Assembly (NCBI GenBank): GCA_947652115.1
Contig: OX393563.1
Coordinates: 4,958,776 to 5,022,775 of the forward strand
Length of the DNA: 64,000 nt
Origin: Blastomussa wellsi
Taxonomy: Eukaryota; Cnidaria; Anthozoa; Scleractinia; Plerogyridae
Direction: 5' to 3'
A program made the translations under genes and the position numbers. The notes beneath the pieces are model-generated. The model was not told where the DNA came from. It searched no databases and saw only the letters and a list, made by a program, of their open reading frames with translations. Shown here piece by piece: positions 34,440 through 46,600 of this stretch (positions are counted from its first letter, which is position 1; the number at the start of each line of letters is the position of its first letter).

Positions 34440-34935
34440 TTGGCCCTTTCATGCTTCAGCGACCCATACAATTCAAATCCTTGCAATTTTGTCTTGGTTC
34501 TAAACCCTGCTGTGGGTCAAACAGTAAGCGGAGTCCCAGTCGATATTGTGGTTCGTAAGTCGGCGGTGCTCAGCAATGTGATCGTTGACGTCACAGTATC
34601 TTGTCGCTCGTTTGTTTTCAGTCAGTCTTGTGTTGACGTTCCTACCAGTCTCTCCCGTGAGTGGCTTGACAGTCAGAGCACTTGATCTTGTAAAGTGCTC
34701 CATGTCTGTTGTTAGGGTCGTCCTTGCCTTTAACGTTGGTCCGACGGATCGGAACCGACCAATAACGACCGACGACATCAACTACTACTGACCAATCAGT
34801 TTTCACGACTTATAAATACTGTTCACGCATGGCTCTGATCATGACGTTCGCTCAGGTTTTCGAAACGTCAGTCACTGTCACTGACAACAGTCCTTTTCAG
34901 GACTACCTTCACCCGGACAATATAACTACACGATC
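34440..34935. pseudogene. Penelope-like element remnant
   Basis: Minus strand frame 34781-34500 has NVNTRLTENKRATR and HIAEHRRLTNHNIDWDSA, resembling the GIY-YIG/C-terminal part of Penelope-like elements. The adjacent plus-strand sequence TTTTCGAAACGTCAGTCACT with ACCTTCACCCGGACAA resembles their ends. Assignment is by recall of motif strings. Confidence 0.5.
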
Positions 34936-34989
34936 GACTGTTACCCTTGGGTTCAAAACATATACTATATTTCTTGACTGTATTGCTGA

Positions 34990-36340
34990 GAAGCCTTAGC
35001 TTTTGCTTTCGCTCCACGGTTTTTCTGCAACTTCCCTTAATTCGAAAAAGATCTTTCCACTGGTTTCTGCTGGTATGTCAACATCATCGGAGTGCAGCTG
35101 CAGGCGAATTTGCAGGTTGTCGAAATCTGCTCTTTTGTAGGACCCTTGTAGTTGTACGCTTTTCGCGGTTGTATGGTTATAGTCTGTGACTTCAGAGAAG
35201 TTAACTAGAAGTAGATCAAGTTTGTTTTGGTTGAACTCCTGTTTCTGAATGCCTTCACAACAGTTATTAAAATTCATAACTATACCGACTCGGGAGGGGG
35301 GGGGGGGGGGGACGGCTGGGAGAGGCGGGCTGTGATGCAGGAAAGCCACGTGTTCCAACTTAGAAAAATTATTTCTTTAAAATTAAAATAATTCAAATTC
35401 ACTCACGTATCTTCACATTTCCGCGGCAACCATGTTTTATCAACATTGACACGGAAATTTAGAATTGAAAGTTTTAAATTGTTTTCATTTGTTATATAAG
35501 TGCACATATACATAAGAGCACATACATTACTTTACATATCAAACAAGTTTATTACAAAAGCACTTAGACGTTCTACCTACCAATGAACTCTCAAAAGGGT
35601 CAGGCTAAATTGGTTTAAAAACAGTTTATTTACATTCATTTTTAAGTTTTATTTACGTTTCCCTTCACTTGTATTTCTTTACAGTTCATTTGCCCCATTG
35701 ACATTCCCAGCACAAACACAAAAGAACTAATATAATTATTAACCTCTTACTAACCGAGCGCGAGGGTCACGGCAGTACGGACCGATCGCAGCGAAGTCTG
35801 TACAAAAACGACCGAGGGACAATATTTCCCAGTATGGCTAGAGGAAGCAACAAGGGCCATGCACTCGGGCCATGCACGCTTGGTTATTTTTCTGTTAAAA
35901 CGCACTTTCTGCACTTGAATTCAAAGTTAGGACTTCCGCCTTAACATGTTATGATGTCGACAACAATTCAGAACATATCAGAAAGAACACGCTACAATGA
36001 TTTTCACTTTTTACTTTCGCAGATATACTCAGTGCAAAGTTCGTCCGTATGGCAAAATCCCGACCAAGAAAGAACCAATCAGAACGCTCAGAATTTTCCT
36101 CAGGGCTACCTTGCCGTACAGTAAAACAGATAGTAGTTATTCAAACGTAGAGTACGCTTTTATCTTAATACAATTTGCGGATTTATCATGGCGTTATTTT
36201 ACATCTTATTACGTTTTTGCCAGTTCAGTGGCAGTCGAATGCATTAGCAGTGAGCCCAAGGAAAGGTTAGCAAAAAAGACAAAGCGGAGGATAAAGTATT
36301 TTCAAGGGATATTTTGCTAGGCACTTTTAGATAAACAGTT
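34990..36340. other. Intergenic before gene B 3' end
   Basis: Open frames at 35358-34996 (-) and 35997-36320 (+) lack recognisable domains. A poly-G run is at 35296-35310. Nothing else supported. Confidence 0.4.
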
Positions 36341-36347
36341 TCTTTTG

Positions 36348-36463
36348 TCATGTCACTGTGACGTCCTCGTTGCCTGGTACTTCTTCATCAAAGTCTCGTT
36401 TACAACATCGTGATGGACAAGTGGGGTGACACTCGTCGGAATCGAAGCACATCTTGGGGCAAA
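36348..36463 (-). other. B terminal variant minicollagen CRD
   Basis: CPKMCFDSDECHPTCPSRCC follows a CTCAG acceptor. It is a minicollagen-type CRD except that the second gap is five residues (C-x3-C-x5-C-x3-C-x3-CC). An acidic 17-residue tail (KRDFDEEVPGNEDVTVT) and TGA follow. Confidence 0.75.
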
Positions 36464-39400
36464 CTGAGAATGAAGGGAAAGTAAACAGAGATAAAGGTGA
36501 GCCACGTAGTTTCTTTAGCAAGAATGGCGTTCATTAGGTATTAGGCATTGTGACATTAGGTTTTGAGGGGAACCAACTATCCTTTATATTGTGTGTGGTA
36601 GGTGAAAGGTGGGAGGAGAGTGGTTAAAATTAAATTTTGCTAAGAGGCACCCCTCACCCCCGGCCTCCTCCTCCTGGTAATTAGTGCATAGTCTCTAATT
36701 AGCGTGGGAGTAACGGTGGCCTAATGGTTAGTGCACTGGCAAGGCACTTAACTCTTACAGATGTGTAACTGGGTGCCGGCGAATTTAATGCTGGACAGGG
36801 GGTTAGGTGTAATCCTGCGATGGACCAGCATCCCATCGAGGGGGGGATAAGCTCCGGCGGTATGGGCCACTGGGCTCGACGCAGACATTACCTACCTACC
36901 CTATTATCGCTTGGTTTTATCCTTTATGTCCTCTTCCAGTTTTTTTTATCGTGTTTTTATGTACATTATAGTCTGCCATGTAAATGCATCACCTTTGCTA
37001 ATGACTCAATTCTTACCTGGAGTTGTCATCGGTTCTTTTTTGCCATGATAGTGGTAGTGATAGTGTACTGTTTGTTTGTCTGCTGATAAGTACATGTAGA
37101 AAAGCTTTAGTACTACAATCTTGGACAGAACTAATTGAAACAAACGAATACCATACACTTTTGACTTATCAGCGGGTAAAAATATATTCTACCGCACTGT
37201 TGTTTGTGTTGAAATAAAGATTATCTATCTAACTATCTTGTTCCGTGAGGCTTTCAATTCTCCAATCACCCGGCTTTGCTTTCAGAACGTGAAAACATTG
37301 AAAACATTGCAAGGGAGAGAGGGTTTAAAAAATGAGCTTTGGTTCCCCATTTACTAGAAATTCGTTTTTTCTCAACAATTCTGTCCAAGATTGGTGATCA
37401 TCACGACTTCCATTCTTTTTCATTTATCTCTATCGCCCATTTTAAAATAGCTTCTAACTCAACGGAATAACGGGTATTCATGTATTCATTGTGCATCGTT
37501 GCTGGAGTTTTGACTGACGAAATGGCTTCTTCACAATATGAGCTGAAAGGCGTAAGGAAGTTAAAGAAAATCATTAATCATTGAATACGTAAGATCGCCT
37601 ACTTTGTCCACAATTATTGGAAATTCCTTGTCTGACGACAAATAACTGAAATACTTTTTTTTCTGTCTTATGACAAATCTTGTATGGGGATTTTCAAAGT
37701 GCTTACATCGTATTATTATCAATATACGCGGCCAAATTGAAATCCGGTCACGCTTTGCGGGCCGCAACGGCCCTGAAGCTGATTGGTTCACGCGATGAAT
37801 TTAAATCAATCAGATTACGTTCAGACCATTTGACGCGGGAAAACCATCGAGATGCGTACGAGCGAACAACAAGAGTTCAGTTTCACACAAAACAAATGGT
37901 TTTCAGAGAGTAAGATCGGTCCACTTGTTATAAATGGGAAGAATGCAGACAAAAAATTCGGATTTAGACTTGAAGATAGGCTAGAAGCAAAAGCACAATC
38001 CAGAAGAATTAAGAAAGAAAGAAAGCAAGTTCTCGTCGTCTTTACTTGAGCAAAATTAGCTCGGCTGAAGTACTTCGGGAATTTTACACCGACGATCAAC
38101 TGTAAAATGTAAGTTCGTCACGAATATTATGATTATCTATGAGTTCTTAACTCATTGGCGATTATTTTCAGAGACATCGTAGCTATATCCGCTAAGTTTT
38201 ACACCTGTTCAAAACATATTCTTCCGGCTTGCGAAGTAAGTTCTTACTTGTATTCTTGAAATCTTTACTAAATTTGTTAGTTATAAGGATGTTATTTGGC
38301 CTTGTATAATGATAATAATGATAATAAAATGACTTTTTGAGGGAATATTGTTATTTGCGCCCGCTTAGTGTCATTTGCGGCCCGAGCACGAAGCGCAAGG
38401 GACACAAATGACACTACGCGGGCGCAAATAAACAATATTTCCTCAAAAAGTCATTTTATTCCCTTATTATTAAAATAAAGTTTTGATTGATGGACTGGTT
38501 GATTAATTGATTGATACTTACCACTCTTTGATGTCGTTACTCCTTGAGCCGAAGTCTTTGGAACTGCTGGAGAAGAATCTGGACCTACTGGTGACAGAGC
38601 AGGAGGTGGAGAAGGCGCAAAGGTACTAGAAACAGGAAGAGTGTGAGGCGAAGGGGGAGAAAGGTGGTTGTGGTAAGGAGGTGGCGCAGGAGGTGGTGGA
38701 AGGAGTGGAGCAGGAGGTGGCGCTGGCGGTGCGGCAGCTGGAGGGAGAGCAGGAGCAGATGAAGCTGGTGGCGATGGGGTGGAGACAGGTGATAAGGAAG
38801 CACCAGGGACACCAGGCTGTGATGTAATGGCTGAAGCTCCTTGAGGAATGCCTTGAATAAAGAAAAGGAAAAGGACACTCATCAAAGACACCTTTCGCGC
38901 GAACAGGTCAAGCTGGATTGAAAACAGTAATCTAATTCACTTATCGCATTATTGTGGGGTTTAGTTGCAAATGACGTCTATGTTGACAAAGCTCACATTT
39001 TCACAAGTTACTTACCGAGGCACGGTAATCAATCACTGAAAAAACCTAAATTGTATTTGAAGTAATATCATTTGTATTTGAATTGTACCTTGCCCTGGCG
39101 TTACAAACACATTCTCAAATTCAGGACAGCCAGTAATTACTGCCTCTGAAGTTCTTGAAGTTCCATTCAGGAGGATTCTGTGCTTCCTCTGCGGATCTTC
39201 GGCATAAAATGTCACATGACTGTGCAGTTCAGGTCGGTCGATGATTAGTTTGAGTTTAAAGCCCGATCCAGTGACAAGATATCCCTCATGCTTGAGAGAA
39301 GAGAAGAGCTTAAATTGAGATCCAAAGTTGTTAATGAAGTTCACTGCGACGCACGCCTCTGTAAAAAAGAAAACCTACCAGCTTTAGGATACGCGCGTAT

Positions 39401-42400
39401 CAGGATTTGCTATTTTCGAAAGGAAAGAGGGGAATAACTCAGAGCTGCTGTTTTCAAAAGCACAAAGATGATACCTACTCTTAATCCTTGGGATCCTTGA
39501 TGGTTTAGTAATGATGGGTCCAACAATCGCCGGTTTCCCTGACGCTCCGCTCGCACTTCCCGCCGGGCAGACAGGTATACAAGAAGGGAATGGAGGGACT
39601 GGCGCCGGTGTTTTCGAAACTAAATGAGGAGGATGTGGAAGGGGTTGTCCAACTATGCTGGGATGCCTCACCGGTCCCAAAACGTTCTTACACATCCGAA
39701 ATTTATTTTCGTTTTGAGCAACTGGGTGAAATAGAAACGTACAACGATTAAGTACATCCGGGTTGCCATTGTAAAAATCCAGGAGTAAGTCAGGGTTTCT
39801 GTGGATCGAAGTCTTCTTTCTCTGGCAGATATACCAATCCTTGTGCATGGATTGAAGCAGAAAATTCCGGGTAAATTTCATAACAGAATACACAGTGAAA
39901 GAGCTTTCCTTATCTGTAAAAGAGAATAGTTGAACTTGTATCATTAGAGGAAGAAAACGTGTTGCGATAATTGTGAAATCTCTATGTACATAAATATTTT
40001 GTTAAAAAGCATGGATGTAAATAAAACTGAGAAAAGAACACAAGAAAAGATATGAACAAAAACAAAAGATAAGAGTAACAAACTGAAAGACTCAATCCTT
40101 ACCAAAGAGATCTGTTCCATCCCGTCTCTGAAGAATCATGTCATAATTTTTCTGTTTCAAATAGGCTCCTGGTAGGCAGACCGACTCAAAGGACACAGTA
40201 CGGTTCGTTTCTTTAACATTCTTGTACAGTCCAGGAACATGCGCTCTAAAAACTTGGCAAAAAGGACCCAATCGCACATCACCGTTGAGAGCGCGCCAAC
40301 AGTAGTTAAGGGTTCCATTCTCCTGAGCATATGGAATGTCCCAAGAATGTACAGTGTACAATCCTTTGTCTACAACTAAAGAAGGAAAGAAAAGAAAATA
40401 ATTTGAAATAAGCTGGAGTGGAAGTCACATTACGGTTAGTGAAGGTAATAATCTTCAAATATCCGTGTAGTGTCTGATCTTTTGAAGAAAATACATAACT
40501 GGAACTCCGTGATTAAGATAACCGTGGTATCTCTCATCGATGCACAAAAATTCACTGATGTTATTCAAATCTTTGTATCTCTATATTTTTAATTCATTTA
40601 TTTTGTAATAGACCAATTCCGATATATTAATATTGTAACATGTCGCCGAGGCTTAGGGGACTAAAACAAAAGATTTTACATCGAGGCTTAGGGACGAACA
40701 AATAATTTCTTTTGTTTTATTCCCCCAAGCCTCGGCGTCATGTTAGAATTTTAATATATCGGAATTTGTCTCTTAGTAGTTAGTATATTCTCAGCTCCGA
40801 CTATTGCATTTCTAGCTTTTTGATGAGCCAATAGTCGGAGTTTTACGTCATATGGAAAATAGTGCGTCAAGTTTTTATTTTACGCTTTGTAAAATTGTGG
40901 AAATAAAAATCGGCGGCAAAACCCGGTTTGAGAATTTACTAAAACAATTATTCCATTCGCCCTTGTTGGATATGAAGTGATTATAACCAACTCGCGCTAC
41001 GCGCTCGTTGGTTATTTTATCACTTTATATCCAACGCGGGCTCATGGAATAATTGTTATTTAATTTTGCAGTACAAATAAACCTTTTTGTTGTTGTTTCT
41101 TAATTTTGCCTGTTGAATCTCAGATGCCGAATTAGATCTGTTTTCTCAAGCCAATTCAGTAGAATTAATTCAGCATTACGTTAAGATTTTCCAAAAAAAC
41201 TATTTTATTTCACTGTGCTATACCTATGAATTTTACCATAACTGCAGAAATTCTCGCGCGCTCATTGGCTAATGTTCACGGTCGAAAAATGCATCGAAAC
41301 ACAAAAGAAGAGAAAGGCTTGGTTCAAGGTTGCACACACTTTGAAAACTTTCAACAACAGCTTCAATCGCTCAAACTGTTTACAGTCTTTGACACTGTTA
41401 GTCCTCACAAACAGCACCAAACAAATTGCATCCAAAGGGACTCCTTTAAAGAGGAAATCATCAAATTCGTTCTCAAGATGAACATGGAATGGGACTGAAT
41501 TAATATGTGAAGGGAAACTCCAAAGTTTCACGTGAAACTCGTTGAATGGGATCGTTTATTTTTGCCGTGTTCTGCCAAGGCACCGCGTGTGGACTGAACT
41601 TTGTATTAATTCATCTGGTTTTCGAGAAGGAAGATTTGTTGTTAAAATTATGTTTCTACATTTTGGTTTTGAGTTATTTTACGTAATTTGAAGTTGACGT
41701 TAGCTTGTTGTGGTACGGTCCTGTAATCGACCACGAATTTCTTCATCACATTGTGAAATTTGTGTGCATCTCACGAGGCCACCGAGTGAGCTCACGTCTA
41801 TTTGTTAAATCGTTCTCCAGCTTGCAGGTTCTGTCGAAATGGAAAATAACAAGTAAGTAATTAAAAACCGACTCACGTTTAGTTGCACCTCCAACTCTCC
41901 AAACAAGAGCCCGAGCAATGGCTTGCGGGTCCTCTCCTGGCTTTGGAATGTACGTGATTTCACGTCGAGTTGTATAGCCTCCTCCGAGTGAAACAACAGA
42001 GCCACCAAAGGTCCCACCTCCTGTCCCTGCCGCGCCAATAATCCCGGTGGATGATGATCCACCAGATGTAACACTTCCTCCTATATTCACGCCTCCGGTT
42101 CCCCCCGCCGACACACCAGCACCAGCTCCGGCACTTGCACTTGTACTAGCTCCAACACCAACACCAGCACCCGTAGTCCCTCCTGAACTAGCACCAGATA
42201 CAACGCCTCCACTAGCCCCTCCACCGCCACCTCCTCTTCCTGCTACTCCACCTCCGCCAACTCCACCAGCACCAACGTTACCTCCTGCAGCACCCCCAGC
42301 TGCTCCAGCTGTACCTCCAGTTCCCGCAGTGCCACCCTCACCACCAGCTCCCGCAACTCCCCCTGCTGCCGCAGCACCTGCAGTTGCACCAGCAGCTGCA

Positions 42401-43657
42401 GCTGCCGCAGACCCAGCAGCCCCGGCAGTTCCTGCCGAGGCAGCGCTTGCTATTCCAGGACCAGTAATATCGACCACGCTTCCATTTTGTATAATAATGT
42501 TAAACTTATGAAGACTGTCACCGTGCAAACTGTTCAGTGCATCTTCAAGAGTATTTTTGATTGTTGTTATTGCAGATTTCTCGCCTGCAGTAGCTCCAGC
42601 AGATGCTCCAGCCGCCATTCCTGCCAAGGCACCAGCTTTTGCTCCTGCTTTTGCTCCACTTTTCCGCGCCCACTTTGCGCCAAATGATGAACCAGCTTTT
42701 GCGCCTGCTCGTGCTGCCACTTTAAGTAAAATGGCCTGGTGTGTAGCATTTTGAGCTGTGAAATAATTAAAAAAGTTCAATTGGTATAACTGAACCTAAA
42801 ACGCGGATGTTTAAATGCAACTTATATTTATTCTAGTTGATCACTGACGCATTTCGTTTTGCACATTAAGGGCGCTAGTTTGTTATTGCATTTTAATACT
42901 TTGTTTTATTCACATTATCTCAGAAGTTCCACAGCGCAACCCGTGAAAACGCTTAAACTATTTCTGGGTTGTACGTAGTGTTTGAGCCTACAAATCATGT
43001 CAGAAGAAAGATGAAACCACCAGAAAAAGTACACATGAAATTTTGTTCTGAAACAGAAACGAATTTTGTTTTTAAATTTAGACTTGGTTTGCCAACTTCA
43101 CTCTTCGAGGAGGTAAATGAAATTGTTGTTGCCGTTGTAGTTTTTGCGGTTTGTGCATGTTTTCGAAACTGTGATTGAATGGAGTGCCGTATTAACTAGA
43201 GTTATGGACAGAAATACTTATTATTTTAACTCAAAATTTTACTTACAGGCGGAAAGACGCTTCGATGTGAATAAGAATTGAGATGGAATCACTCTATAAA
43301 ACGTCCCGTCTGGCGTCTCTAAAGCAACTTCTAAGTGATCAACTTGATGATCGTCTTTCATGATTGCTTCCATGTAATAGTAAACACCCTTCTTTAAATA
43401 TACGGGAAGTGACTTCTGATTGGTGAACCTTCAAATTTGGCAAAAAGACAGCAAAGAGAAAGTTTTAACTATCATTAGTAGAAACTCAGCTGTGTTCTAT
43501 TGGAAATCCGTGAATCTGATTGGTTCTCTGACTGTTTTATATTCGCAGATAGAAAACGATCGCGAGCGCGTTGCTCTTCGGAGACAATATTTTTCTTAAT
43601 TTCTTGCTTAAAATTGCATAAAATGGTAAATTTTGCAATGTAATCCTTTTGAGTTTC

Positions 43658-43693
<36 letters not shown>

Positions 43694-46600
43694 TGAGCGA
43701 TAGTCAACTCGACTTCGCCTCGTTGACTATTCGCTCATAGAAAACTCGGGCTTGTAGTCTAATTGTTAAATAAAACCCAAAAGTCTGGTAGTACTAACTC
43801 TGATAACGGATTTTCTTCAACCGTAGCGATGGTCGATGGTTATGCATGCCACTGTAATGATTATGATAATAAACAAGAATTATTCTTTTCTTTTATAAAT
43901 AACTAAGCCAGTCAGCCAGCCGTAGTTGCAATTGGTCGGTTAGTTGTTCAGATGGTCAACGGTCAGCAACGCAGTGATTTGGTAGGTAGGTCGGTCGGTT
44001 GGTCTGTCTGTCAGTCAGTCATTCAAACGGTCAGACAGTCGGTCAGTATATGAGTCATTCAGTTAGTCAGGAAATAATTATCCGTTTATGATTGTGCACC
44101 GCTTCTGATTACAACTGACTCCAGCTTCGCTGCTAGTAAAAGCCAGCCTGCAAGCTTCTGTACTTCACTTTAAAATAAATAATAAGAATAGACCTTTTAC
44201 ATGCCGCGTAGGGACTGGGAGATATACGTTCACCAACGGTTGAACATGTCTTTCCAGAGCTTTCACCTTTTCTCTATTGCAAGGTGGCGGAAATATGCCT
44301 CCACTGCCCAGTGCCCTAGCGGCATGTAAGTGAAAGGTCTATTAAGAATAACACAATGGACAACGGACAGTAACTATTTTACAGGTGAATGATTAACATT
44401 GCAAAGGAAATTAAGCTGAAAGTCTTGCTTACATACCTGTCATATTCGTATTGATCTGATGGAAATCCCCCATCTACGCTTGTAATCATAGTTTTACCTT
44501 CAGGTTTATCATTTGTACTTAAGAAGAGTTCGCTTCCTCCGTTAGAGGCTGAAATGAAGCGAAATATTCTGGGATTTAGGACAGGAATGGCAAGACATGA
44601 TCTGTACTTACGTTGTTGTAAATTGCATTGTTGCCAATTTTCATTATTCTAGTAGATTGGATTGTAATATAAATTAGTTCTGAAAAACCCACGTGGGAGA
44701 AACTAATAAATTGTATTGTATTGTATCATATTTTTATCCCATGCCTTGAAGAAAAAAGCTAATCAGGAGCCTAGAAAAGCGTTGCATATTTTGCAGCATT
44801 CAACGGGTATACGTAGCTAGCATTCCACAAAAGTTTCCTGGCGTTCATAACGGCTTCAAGTTTCCCACCGAAAGCCAATGCAAGCCGGTAGCGCGCGCCA
44901 TTTTTGTTCTCTCGACTCAGTTTACATTTTGCGAGAAATGTTCAAATATGAATGAAGAAACAAATAATTCCATTGGATTCGACGTTCAAATTCTATAGTT
45001 TAAATCTTCGAAAAATACCCGATACTAGAGGTGGAAAACTGTATGCAGACGTCAAGGAATTTGCCCAAAAAGCGACCGAAAACCCAGGAGCTGTGAATAA
45101 AATAACTTTGGATTGCAATTCCTTTGTCAAGTTCCTTCTCCTCCAATAGTCTGGAACAAGAATTCTCCATGTCTTACCACAATCCGGACAACTTGTTTAT
45201 GCTGTTTTCTGTGGGAAATCCGAAATGCAGACGGAGAAATCTTGACCGGATGCGGTAATATTAAAAGCTCTAAAAGTTTCGCGATAAGCTATGCATGTAT
45301 GTATATATTCATTCCAAGGTGTACCTTACTGTAAGTTGTGTAAGAGGCATGGGATAAAATAGTTATGCAATGTTTTCCCGTGACATACCGTGAATATCCC
45401 ACTCGTGAAAAGATTTTTCTTACTATGCACACTCCCTTGAAGGCTCATGTGCATAATGCAAAATTAAGTCACACGCTGTATATTTAACAATTATTCCATG
45501 AGCCCGCGTTGGATATGAGGTGATAAATAACCAACGAGCGCGTAGCGCGAGTTGGTCATAATCACCTCATATCCAACAAGGGCGAATGGAATAATTGTTT
45601 TAGTAAATTCTCAACATCGGTTATTGTCGTAGGAATTTTAAAATAGTACACTTGTTCAGTCTATTTTTTTATATTATTAATAATGAGGACATTTCAGTTT
45701 GACCAAAAGGAAGCGATGCTATGAAAAGGCGGCAAAATCGGCCGGCAAAATCAGTGCTGCGTTGCTCGCTCTGTAAGTTGAATGGAATTAGTGAAAGGCC
45801 AGTTAGAGAAACAGCTGCTTCTTCGCAAATATTCCTGGCACAATCTCCTTTAAAGTTTTCTTTATCGTGGAACATCTGGACAAACAATGTTGGTTAACGG
45901 GAAGATCGGAAATATTGCGAAGCTGAACATTGCATTACTTGTACAAGCCAAATCGAGCTTGTTTACAGCTGTCTAGCGATCTCGCGGTTGATTAAGAACC
46001 CGATCAAGGCTGATTCCAAATTAATTGTGTCGAAACAATTTTCTGGACAAATTTGTGATGATCAGTTTCGGATCTTCCCGTAAACGCCGTGCTAATATTC
46101 ACCCCTTTTGTTGTGTATTTACAAGAATTTTCGATTAAATGTTTCGCGTCGAACTTCATGCTTCTTAGTAGAGTTTACCTGTTTACTTTAAGGTGAAAAA
46201 TACTTTTTTTCATCCAATTTTACGTCGACGGAACTTGGCTTCCAGCAAAAAATGTTATATACTGAACGGCATTTGCCGCATTCATTTCCATATAAGGTCA
46301 AACGCAGGTATAATGACAGGTAACCGAGATCCAGTGAACCAATGAGAGAGCTAGAATTGCATTATCCGAGGTTGAGAATTTACTAATTCACGGTATACCA
46401 CGCGAGAAAACATTGCTTATCTAGTATGTATTGTAGTAAATTAGACTGTTCAAAGCCCTATATTTTCACGTACTTTTTCGAATTCGATCGTTGAATGAGG
46501 AAAAAGAATAGCGAAAGAGAACGGGATGCACGAGGGGACGGGGCTCTCCTCGATCCCAGCGATTCGAGCCGTTCGCCCTCGCGCTAGCGTTGAACTTCGT

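Noticed and set aside
41877..42400. Collagen triple helix in the Gly-rich exons
   Set aside because: Gly occurs in pairs and irregular runs, without Gly-X-Y periodicity.
42047..42511. Plus-strand proline-rich open frame
   Set aside because: It is the mirror image of the Gly/Ala-rich exon of gene B; no independent splice or start signals.
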